Shown: in pieces, positions 55,879 through 63,384 of the stretch | Numbering within the stretch: position 1 is the first letter of the stretch | How the letters are laid out: every line of letters begins with the position of its first letter | Origin: Prolixibacteraceae bacterium | GTDB taxonomy: Bacteria; Bacteroidota; Bacteroidia; Bacteroidales; Prolixibacteraceae | Length of the DNA stretch: 64,000 bases | Assembly (NCBI GenBank): GCA_025210775.1 | Contig: JAOARB010000019.1 | Span: 62,001-126,000 of the forward strand | Direction of reading: 5' to 3' | Notes under the pieces: model-generated | The model's input: the letters and a program-made list of their open reading frames with translations, nothing else | Told to the model about the DNA's origin: nothing | Databases searched by the model: none | Program-made: the position numbers and the translations under genes

Positions 55879-57231
55879 CTAAGCCCAGATCTCTTCATCA
55901 GTAGGCACATGAATTTTATTTGATAATGGTGCGATACGAGTAATATTCAACAAATGCTTATAAGTGAAGTTCTCTGAAATAGAATTATTTCCCCATGTAC
56001 CACAACCAAGGGTATTGGTTACGGCTAATCCATTTTGTAATGATCCCCCAGCTGTGGTCGCACTTGGAGCATTCACTACCAAACGAGAAACAGACAATTC
56101 ATTTCCGGCTTTAATAATGTTAGCCTGATTATTTGAGTGTATTGCTGCTGTATGACCATTTCCTTCCATTGTTAGGTTAACCACAGCAATATCGACAGCC
56201 TCTTCAAAAGAATCGTATGGAAGAGCAGCCATTACAGGGCACATCTTCTCTTTACAAATAACATCTTCAAATCCGATACCTTTGGCCTCAACTAATAATA
56301 CTCTTGTCGATTCAGGCACATTCATTTTTGCCATTTTAGCAATAACCTGAACACTTTGACCAACAATTTCACGGTTAATCTTCCCTTCTTTAAACAGAAC
56401 ATCTACCAGTTGATCTCTATATTTCTCAGGAACAATATAAGCCCCTTGATCAATAAAAGCAGTAAATATCTCCGTTTTATTCTCTCTAGGATAGATAATG
56501 CTTTGTTCTCCAGAACAGATAATTCCATTATCAAAACACCTTCCTGCGATTACATTCTTTGCAGCCTCATCATAATTGATAGAGCGATCCAAAATAACCT
56601 GAACATTTCCTGCACCAACACCAAAAGAAGGTTTTCCTGAAGAGTAAGCAGATTTAACCATGCCCATTCCTCCAGTAGCCACAATAACATCTGATAATTT
56701 CATCAACTCATTGGTTTTTGGGATCGTAGGCGTCTCTACCACTTGAATAAGATGTTCGGGAACACCAAAAGGTCTAATGGCATCTAAGATAAGTTTCACT
56801 GTATGGATAGAACAGTCTTTTGCTTGTGGATGAGGAGAAAGAATGATAGCATTCTTGGTCTTCAATGCAAACATGATTTTAGACATTGCTGTCACCACAG
56901 GATTAGTCATTGGAGCAATGGCAGCCACCACCCCAATAGGCTTAGCTATCTCGATAATATTGGTTACTTCATCAATATGAATGATTCCAATAGACTTCTT
57001 GTCCTTAAGATCTTGCCATAGAGCTTTCGACTTGTTTGTAATCTTAGCCCATTTATCTTTGAAAACTCCCATTTGGGTTTCTTCAATCGCCTCTTTCGCT
57101 AATAGTTCGGCATTGTCATAAACGATTTTGGCTGTAAGCTTTACGACTTTGTCGGCTCTTTCTTGATCGAAATACTCTTCATAAATCTTTTGAGCTTTTT
57201 TGGCAGCCTCCACCATTCCTTTTATTTCCAT
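55879..57231 (-). CDS. sucD: CoA-acylating succinate-semialdehyde dehydrogenase
   Basis: A 450-residue acylating aldehyde dehydrogenase. From memory it closely resembles Porphyromonas gingivalis SucD over its full length: MEIKGMVEAAKKAQK at the start, AKPIGVVAAIAPMTNP, GGMGMVKSAYSSGKPSFGVG, the catalytic Cys239 in FDNGIICSGEQSI, and ENFTYKHLLNITRIAPL at the end. The reaction is succinyl-CoA + NAD(P)H to succinate semialdehyde + CoA, reversible. It lies 42 bases after the 4-hydroxybutyrate dehydrogenase gene, forming the succinyl-CoA to 4-hydroxybutyrate pair, under a cobalamin riboswitch. EutE/PduP-type acetaldehyde or propanal dehydrogenases are relatives, but the neighbour favours SucD. Confidence 0.9.
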   Translation of the reverse strand: MEIKGMVEAAKKAQKIYEEYFDQERADKVVKLTAKIVYDNAELLAKEAIEETQMGVFKDKWAKITNKSKALWQDLKDKKSIGIIHIDEVTNIIEIAKPIGVVAAIAPMTNPVVTAMSKIMFALKTKNAIILSPHPQAKDCSIHTVKLILDAIRPFGVPEHLIQVVETPTIPKTNELMKLSDVIVATGGMGMVKSAYSSGKPSFGVGAGNVQVILDRSINYDEAAKNVIAGRCFDNGIICSGEQSIIYPRENKTEIFTAFIDQGAYIVPEKYRDQLVDVLFKEGKINREIVGQSVQVIAKMAKMNVPESTRVLLVEAKGIGFEDVICKEKMCPVMAALPYDSFEEAVDIAVVNLTMEGNGHTAAIHSNNQANIIKAGNELSVSRLVVNAPSATTAGGSLQNGLAVTNTLGCGTWGNNSISENFTYKHLLNITRIAPLSNKIHVPTDEEIWA

Positions 57232-57273
57232 GATTCTAATGCATTAAAATTGGTTATAATAATGGATATCTGA

Positions 57274-58389
57274 TTAATATAATTCTCGATAAATTTCTTC
57301 TATCTCTTGGTTAGATAATTCCACATAGTTATTAGCAAGCAAACGTTGCTGTGTTTCGATAACATTATATGTGAAGCCTTGGATATTCTCTATAGTCATA
57401 CCATATTCTTTTAATGGTTTGCGTGGAATAAGATGATTTAGAAGTTCTTCTAATGTATCATACACCTTAGAAACCTCTACTTTAAGACACAAAGACAACA
57501 GTTCGTTGAGTTTCGCTATTTTACCAAGAGGTGCTTTCTTCTGATATAAAGCAAAAACAGAAGTAAAGAACTGAAAATTAGCCTCCCCATGAGGTACATG
57601 GTAGGTTCCACCTAAAGGATAGGACAAGGCATGAACGGCTCCCACTCCTGCATTACCAAAAGCAATTCCAGCATAATTACTTGCCATAAGAATCTCAGAC
57701 AATCTCTCAAGACGATAAACTTCTCCATTTTTTACAATACCTTGGAAGATATCGATAATGATACGAATGGCTTCCTTACTATACATATCAGTGTAAGGAT
57801 TTGCTTTTGGCGAGACCATCGCTTCTGTTGCATGAATTAGTGCATCAATGGCACTAGTTGCATAAAAATGGAAAGGAAGTGTTGAAAGCAATTCGGGGAT
57901 TAGAACAGCGTCATCAGCAAGTATCACATCGTTAGCAAGCCCCATCTTAGTCTTCTTAGATTTTATCTCAGCAATAGAGATATTGGTCACCTCACTTCCT
58001 GTACCACATGTGGTAGGGATAATGACTAACGATTTTTCTTTTTCTAATGGGATACTTTGTTCAAAAGCATCCGTCACATTCTCCAAATTCTTCAATACGA
58101 ACAATTTAGAGATGTCTATAATGGTACCACCACCGATCGCAATGATTCGATCAAAAGAAATCTTCTTGGTCTCATTTAAAATCTTGTTCATCATCTCATC
58201 TGAAGGCTCTCCAACTCCATACTGTTCTTGCATAATAAAATGACAAGGAAGATTTAGGGATTTCATAAAAGGATCAAACAAGAACTGATTGGTTAACACC
58301 AAATCATTCTCATTAAGATGGAATTCTTCAACAAATTCGACAAATTTATCGAATTGATGAATGCAGGTTTTCAGCTTTAATTGTTGCAT
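57274..58389 (-). CDS. 4hbD: 4-hydroxybutyrate dehydrogenase (iron-type alcohol dehydrogenase)
   Basis: A 371-residue group III alcohol dehydrogenase with GGGTIIDISK (NAD-binding), PTTCGTGSEVTNISI, metal ligands Asp182 and His186 in SAIDALIHATEA, His253 in GVGAVHALSYPLGG and His267 in HVPHGEAN. Both length and sequence match the P. gingivalis 4-hydroxybutyrate dehydrogenase as I remember it, including the C-terminal TQQRLLANNYVELS. It interconverts succinate semialdehyde and 4-hydroxybutyrate with NAD(H). The ATG is at 58389, preceded by an untranslated leader of about 300 bases that follows a cobalamin riboswitch. The next-pathway enzymes (4-hydroxybutyrate CoA-transferase and dehydratase) are not in the window. 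Confidence 0.9.
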   Translation of the reverse strand: MQQLKLKTCIHQFDKFVEFVEEFHLNENDLVLTNQFLFDPFMKSLNLPCHFIMQEQYGVGEPSDEMMNKILNETKKISFDRIIAIGGGTIIDISKLFVLKNLENVTDAFEQSIPLEKEKSLVIIPTTCGTGSEVTNISIAEIKSKKTKMGLANDVILADDAVLIPELLSTLPFHFYATSAIDALIHATEAMVSPKANPYTDMYSKEAIRIIIDIFQGIVKNGEVYRLERLSEILMASNYAGIAFGNAGVGAVHALSYPLGGTYHVPHGEANFQFFTSVFALYQKKAPLGKIAKLNELLSLCLKVEVSKVYDTLEELLNHLIPRKPLKEYGMTIENIQGFTYNVIETQQRLLANNYVELSNQEIEEIYRELY

Positions 58390-58694
58390 TTTTTTTATTT
58401 ATTGCTACGACAAATTATTTATATCTTTTATCCTTAGAAGATTAACACCATATCATTTAAAACATGGTAGATAACCATTCTTAAAATATCCACACCTATA
58501 TTATACATTTTAGTAGTAATAATGGGTGAGAATAAATATGAAAAGGATTTATCGTATTCTCAAAAAAGATATCACTCTAATTTTGAAAATCACTCGCGTA
58601 AAAGAGTGTAGCCACAACAAAGAAAGCCTTATGAGCAGGAATTCGAATATTGACTCTAAAACACCTTTTAACGCGAGGTATTGTCAAAAAGAAA

Positions 58695-58845
58695 AGGCAG
58701 GTCTCCTGGCTTACACATTTTTACCGTCCTTCCCGCTTTACAACAGTGGACCCAGATGGGTAAAAACTTTATAGGTGCTTACAGTTGCGCGTCAGCCCAT
58801 GATTTACACATGGTTCCCTATTATCCTCCTTTTAAGAAGGCACCT
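58695..58845 (-). ncRNA. Cobalamin riboswitch B, leader of 4hbD-sucD
   Basis: Read on the minus strand: AGGTGCC at the 5' end (58845-58839), then AATAGGGAACC, GCGCAACTGTAAG and finally the B12 box GTAAGCCAGGAGACCTGCC (ends 58696). These are the conserved blocks of the AdoCbl-type riboswitch in the right order and spacing. It starts 66 bases after the lactonase stop codon. About 300 bases of leader separate it from the 4hbD start, including a pairing CTCGCGT-AAAAG (58593-58606 with 58665-58677) that could be part of the expression platform. I see no consensus promoter in the 66-base gap, so read-through from the lactonase gene is possible. Confidence 0.93.
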
Positions 58846-58911
58846 TATCTAAGTAGAAAATATATGTTATTAAAATCAGATCCTTTAAAGGAATCCAATA
58901 GCATTCAATTA

Positions 58912-59715
58912 TTATTCATAGTATTTAGGAGCTTTTACTAGCGTTTGGAAAAAAGAATCATCATGAGCAAAAATTACTTTTGCATTATATTGTTGTTGTA
59001 ACTTTCGTACTTTCTCGATAGATTTAAAATAAGATAAGCTATCATAAAGTAAACCAGAAGCTTTTGCAGGAGGGCCATAAATATTTTCCGTATAAACAGC
59101 ATCCTGAGGCAAAATAAAAGAACCTTGATCTTTTAGATGCACCACGACACCTAGTAGACCAGGTGTATGACCTGGAAGATTGATCACGTCAATACCTTCT
59201 GATAATTGAAAGTCCTCATCCACAAGATGATACTGTTTGGCTACAACCTCTAGATCATTTTTAATATAACCACCATGAGTAATGGGGGAAGGATTTAACT
59301 GTATCTGTGTTCTTGCGTGCATAAAATCTGCTTTAGGAACATAGATGTCAGCATGTTTAAAAAGATGTAGGTTTCCTGCATGATCTAAATGCATATGAGA
59401 AAGAATTACCGTCTTAATTTGTTCTGGCTTAACGCCGCAAAGTGCCAACTGGTTTTCTAATTTTTCTTCTTCTTTTTGATACAAAGGATATATCTCTTGT
59501 AAGTTATCTGGCCAATATCCGTTCATTGCATCAGGATGACTTCCTGTATCATACAGAACATACTCCCCTTCGTTTTCAATCAAAAAACAGATAACAGGTA
59601 GTTTAATCCATTTATTGAGAACATGAGGCTGAGATTTTGTGCCAATATTAGCACAAGCCTCCACGTTATTCATATCTGTCTCCAGATAACCAGTATTTAG
59701 AATATAAAGTTTCAT
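58912..59715 (-). CDS. Metallo-beta-lactamase-fold lactonase (BlcC/AttM-like)
   Basis: 267 residues of the AHL-lactonase / gamma-butyrolactonase branch. The dinuclear zinc motif is complete: HMHLDH (His107, His109, Asp111, His112), His183 in NLPGHTPGLLG, Asp205 in LPQDAVY and His251 in IFAHDDSFF. There is no signal peptide. In Agrobacterium the relative BlcC opens gamma-butyrolactone to 4-hydroxybutyrate and also quenches acyl-homoserine lactones. Here the next two genes handle 4-hydroxybutyrate, so gamma-butyrolactone or a related lactone is the likelier substrate. Its own cobalamin riboswitch lies 158 bases upstream of the ATG. Confidence 0.88.
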   Translation of the reverse strand: MKLYILNTGYLETDMNNVEACANIGTKSQPHVLNKWIKLPVICFLIENEGEYVLYDTGSHPDAMNGYWPDNLQEIYPLYQKEEEKLENQLALCGVKPEQIKTVILSHMHLDHAGNLHLFKHADIYVPKADFMHARTQIQLNPSPITHGGYIKNDLEVVAKQYHLVDEDFQLSEGIDVINLPGHTPGLLGVVVHLKDQGSFILPQDAVYTENIYGPPAKASGLLYDSLSYFKSIEKVRKLQQQYNAKVIFAHDDSFFQTLVKAPKYYE

Positions 59716-59872
59716 ATCACCTCTTGTTATTGAGATAGTTAAAATAGTCTTCTATTGAAAAAACACTCAACAATAGATAACTCCTAGGCGATATAATTTA
59801 GGAAAATATGAAGTATAGAAAAGTTCATATATTGATAAGCTATTACGCGAAGCATTATCTATTGATAATTCA

Positions 59873-60030
59873 AGGCAGGTCTCCTGGCTTGCTTCGCTTT
59901 TGTCCTCCTTCCCATTTTACATTTAAAACAGTGGATATAATTTGACAAAATCGTTTGGTAAGCTTACAGTTGCGCGTCAGCCCATGATTTTAACATGGTT
60001 CCCTATTCTCCTCCTTTAAAGAAGGCACCT
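59873..60030 (-). ncRNA. Cobalamin riboswitch A, leader of the lactonase gene
   Basis: On the minus strand: GGTGCC (5' end at 60030), GAATAGGGAACC, GGGCTGACGCGCAACTGTAAG and the B12 box AAGCCAGGAGACCTGCC (ends 59874), matching the same conserved blocks as riboswitch B. The two copies share long identical stretches, including the GAACCATG-AAATCATGGGCTGACGCGC region in two blocks. GCGAAGC in the last stem (complement of 59891-59897) can pair with GCTTCGC just downstream (complement of 59847-59853), enclosing the B12 box; this is a possible switching helix. A consensus promoter lies at 60068-60099. Confidence 0.93.
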
Positions 60031-60067
60031 CGATTTGTATTAAGTACGTTTAAGAACTTTGACGTTG

Positions 60068-60099
60068 CAAAGCTATGTAAAAAAAGTTATCCGAACAAA
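60068..60099 (-). promoter_or_regulatory. Bacteroidota consensus promoter of the riboswitch A-lactonase transcript
   Basis: Minus strand TTTG (complement of 60096-60099), 20 bases, then TAGCTTTG (complement of 60068-60075), an excellent match to the phylum's -33/-7 consensus TTTG-N19/20-TAnnTTTG. The predicted start is about 60062, some 30 bases before the riboswitch. Confidence 0.7.
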
Positions 60100-60289
60100 G
60101 CAATATTGGACAATTGTTATCATCAAAAAATAGAAATTAATTTTGTATCAGAATAAGGACACACCCATCTATAGAATAATCAACAAGTTAGACAACAGGT
60201 ACAATTATCAAACATAATGACATAAATTATTAAAAAAATCAGACATTTTTATACATTTTACTCTTCAAATACACATATTGACAGTCTAG

Positions 60290-60329
60290 AAATAAAGAAG
60301 AGCTATCAATAATAGATTAGATAGCTCTT
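60290..60329 (-). terminator. Terminator of the T9SS protein pair
   Basis: A perfect 10-bp stem AAGAGCTATC / GATAGCTCTT (60298-60307 with 60320-60329), then a T-rich tract on the minus strand. It lies 75 bases past the stop at 60404. Confidence 0.6.
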
Positions 60330-60403
60330 AATAATCAATTCAATTTGTATTATTTAGACATCCATTATTTATTTTAATAATAGATCTTCTATTTTAACTC
60401 GCC

Positions 60404-61798
60404 TTATTTTCTCAATACTTTCACACGTTTGAGACCTTGGTTATTTTCAAGTTCAACAATAAAAAATGATGAAGAAATATGGTCTGGAAGTCTTAACTTT
60501 TCAATACGACCAATTGCATGATCTATATCTTTACTTAAACATAAAACACCTTTTTCATCATAAATCTTCACCTTACAATCACGACCATTCATCCCCTTTA
60601 TATTTAAAATATCACGACAAGGATTTGGATAGATAGTTACATTCTCCAGTGGTTTTGATACTACAGAAGTGGAAGGATCTTTGACATCTATAGAGATATC
60701 TATTTCGAGATCATTTGACATATAACCATCACTATAAAAATGAATCTTGTCTTTTATAACACCCACTCTTGTTGGAATAATTCGAAGTCTTAACACTTTT
60801 GACTCTCCAGGTAGGATATCTAATAATCCATGTGGACTCATAAAGAAGAAACCTGAATTTATTTGATCAGACAAACGAACGTCAGTAAACAACATCTCAT
60901 CATCTCCAGTATTTTTCACTTTAAACTCTGCAATATATTCTTTCATATAATTATCAGGAAGACGAATATCATCTTTTGAATTAAGCACATGAGAATCATA
61001 CTCAACTTGCATTATTGGAGCAACTACTTTTCCAACTATTTTAATATCCAGATTAGATCGAGTTCCTCTATATAAATCATGACTAAACGATGTATTAATG
61101 ACACCTGGCGTTATGGCTTCAAGAGACATAATATTATTATAGGCTGTTTTATTTCCCCAAATAGCACCTTTACTATACGAGTAGTTTAACCTATTGTTTG
61201 TAACCACATTATTAACTTTTCCAACTCTCATAAATCCGAGTCCAATATTTTCCATTGTAAGAACAATATGTTTTGATGTTCCGATTTTAACATTTCCAAG
61301 TGAAATTGTTTGACCTTTTAAAGACTGATTACAGGATAATAATAATTCGCCCTTGTCTGGATTCACAATTAAAGGTATCTTGATCTGTTTATTATTAACA
61401 TCATTAGACTGAAACAATAAGTTATTACGATCTGTATCAAACCCCTTATTAAGATCATAATAGTACAAATTAATAGTTTGGGAATTACCTGAAGGAATAT
61501 CATACGAAGGAGCAAAATATCCAGAAATATGACTTTCTGGATTATCTAACTTCATTTCTTGAATATGTAAATTTTTATCGCCTACATTCTTTATTATGAT
61601 CTGTTTTACAACAATAGATTCTGAAGGACTATGATTGCCTAAACTAAATAAATGTCCATTATTTATTGTAATCTCATCTTCTTCACTCACATATGTCACT
61701 AATAATTTCTGTCCATAAGCAGATGGCATGCAAAAATAAAAACAGACAATTAAACTTCTTATCAATAAATAATTGCAATTAACAAACGTATTTAGCAT
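60404..61798 (-). CDS. T9SS-exported protein with ASPM/Hydin-like Ig domains, paralogue 1
   Basis: 464 residues: signal peptide (about residues 10-29, ending SAYGQ), then beta-sandwich domains with the choice-of-anchor-D / ASPM-SPD2-Hydin pattern (IIIKNVGDKNLHIQEMKL, PSGNSQTINLYY; AEFKVKNTGDDEMLFTDVRL, LDILPGESKVLRLRI). A T9SS type A C-terminal sorting domain closes it (VTIYPNPCRDILNIKG to KRVKVLRK, about 388-464). It should be carried across the outer membrane and attached or released. It lies four bases after its close paralogue. Adhesive or structural role likely; no catalytic residues seen. Confidence 0.85.
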   Translation of the reverse strand: MLNTFVNCNYLLIRSLIVCFYFCMPSAYGQKLLVTYVSEEDEITINNGHLFSLGNHSPSESIVVKQIIIKNVGDKNLHIQEMKLDNPESHISGYFAPSYDIPSGNSQTINLYYYDLNKGFDTDRNNLLFQSNDVNNKQIKIPLIVNPDKGELLLSCNQSLKGQTISLGNVKIGTSKHIVLTMENIGLGFMRVGKVNNVVTNNRLNYSYSKGAIWGNKTAYNNIMSLEAITPGVINTSFSHDLYRGTRSNLDIKIVGKVVAPIMQVEYDSHVLNSKDDIRLPDNYMKEYIAEFKVKNTGDDEMLFTDVRLSDQINSGFFFMSPHGLLDILPGESKVLRLRIIPTRVGVIKDKIHFYSDGYMSNDLEIDISIDVKDPSTSVVSKPLENVTIYPNPCRDILNIKGMNGRDCKVKIYDEKGVLCLSKDIDHAIGRIEKLRLPDHISSSFFIVELENNQGLKRVKVLRK

Positions 61799-61802
61799 GG
61801 TT

Positions 61803-63161
61803 TTACTTTTTGATTACTTTGAATCTTCTCACTTTTAAATTATTGGTAACTTCCACAATAAAAAATGACGTTTTAATATTATTAGGAACATTAATCTTCA
61901 TCATATTCCCTAAAGAACACTTAATTCTCTTTGTAAAATGTTCAACACCATTCGCATCAAATATTTTAACTCGATTATTTCCATTTAATCCTTCAATATT
62001 GAACACTTTTGAACAGGGATTAGGATACAATTTAACACAATTCATATCTGTTAATGTAGTTGATGTAGAAGGATCAATAACATTTAAAATAACATCGATC
62101 TCTAATTTTTCACTTTTGTACCCGTCACTAGTAAATTGAATTCTATCCTTTACAACACCTGCCTTATACGGGACAAAATTCAACCTTAAAGTCGCTGTTT
62201 TTCCTGGCTCAATTCTTAAACTATTATGTTCTCCTAGAAAGAATATTCCAGAATTTATCTGATCAGCTAGACGAACATCGGTAAAAGAAAGAATATCATC
62301 ACCTGTATTTCTTATAATAAAATTCGTATTAAATTCTTTCATCATAATATTAGGGAAAGATATCGTCTGGTTTTCTGAAATAATCTTTGAATCATATTCA
62401 ATCTGCATAATAGGTGCAATAACCTTTCCTTTAATCGTGAAAGTTAATTTAGATTTTGTTCCTCTATACAAATCTTGACTAAATGTAGTATTTATCTCCC
62501 CTTTTTTTATACCTGAGAACGACACATTACTATTAGTTGTTGTAAAAGGACCAAAAATTTCATCTTTATTAAAACTAAAAGAAACTTTATTATTAGTTAC
62601 AATATTTTTTATTGCTCCGACTCTCATGAAACCATCACCTACATTATCTAAAGTTATATTTATACTCTTAGTGTTTTTTAGTTTTACATCACCAAGTGTA
62701 ATCGTTTGATCTTTCAATGGGAAATTTGATTTTATAGACAAATTACCTTTATCTGGATTAACAATAATAGGAATTTCAATATTCGGATTCTGTATATCAT
62801 TAGTTTCAAAAGTAATGCTATTAGTCTCTGTCTGAAAAGTCTTTGAAACAGCATAAATAACAACAATAGATACTGACTCTCCAGCAAGAATATCAATTGA
62901 AGGTGGAAGGTATGCTTGAATATTAGAATTTGATTTTTTGAATTTAATATTGGATAAGTGTAATTTCTCACTTCCTGAATTCCTAAGAATCAAATTGTAA
63001 CTTTCGAAAGATTCAAATGGAGAATGGTTTCCCATACTACATAGATCCTTGCCTTTAATTAACTTTTCTTTTCCGTCTTTACCAAAAAGAATCACGAGAT
63101 TCTGTCCTAATAATTGGACAGAATAGAGTAATACAAAGAATACTATAAATATTTTTTTCAT
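61803..63161 (-). CDS. T9SS-exported protein with ASPM/Hydin-like Ig domains, paralogue 2
   Basis: 452 residues with the same architecture as the next gene: signal peptide (KKIFIVFFVLLYSVQLLGQ), Ig-like beta domains (LILRNSGSEKLHLSNIKF; NFIIRNTGDDILSFTDVRLA), a shared internal block with NPDKGNLSIKS and DLYRGTKSKLTF, and a C-terminal sorting domain (VKLYPNPCSKVFNIEG ... RRFKVIKK). Most of the length aligns with paralogue 1, so the pair arose by tandem duplication. A protease gene precedes it on the same strand after a 223-base AT-rich gap. Confidence 0.85.
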   Translation of the reverse strand: MKKIFIVFFVLLYSVQLLGQNLVILFGKDGKEKLIKGKDLCSMGNHSPFESFESYNLILRNSGSEKLHLSNIKFKKSNSNIQAYLPPSIDILAGESVSIVVIYAVSKTFQTETNSITFETNDIQNPNIEIPIIVNPDKGNLSIKSNFPLKDQTITLGDVKLKNTKSINITLDNVGDGFMRVGAIKNIVTNNKVSFSFNKDEIFGPFTTTNSNVSFSGIKKGEINTTFSQDLYRGTKSKLTFTIKGKVIAPIMQIEYDSKIISENQTISFPNIMMKEFNTNFIIRNTGDDILSFTDVRLADQINSGIFFLGEHNSLRIEPGKTATLRLNFVPYKAGVVKDRIQFTSDGYKSEKLEIDVILNVIDPSTSTTLTDMNCVKLYPNPCSKVFNIEGLNGNNRVKIFDANGVEHFTKRIKCSLGNMMKINVPNNIKTSFFIVEVTNNLKVRRFKVIKK

Positions 63162-63384
63162 CTAATTCGTTTGAATATTGTTAGTTTTTATCAACAAATA
63201 TAACACATATCAACTATCTACAATCAGATATCAAACAAAAAAAATAATCCATTATAGTCTATAAAGCAATCTCTTATATCGAATAATCATATAAAAAATA
63301 AATATAATAACTATTTATAATCAGACACCCAATTAAATCTTTCTTTTTTAACTGTAGAATAAAATGATCTATAAAATTAAAAAA

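Noticed and set aside
58526..58941. Two short plus-strand frames
   Set aside because: They run through the antisense of cobalamin riboswitch B and its leader.
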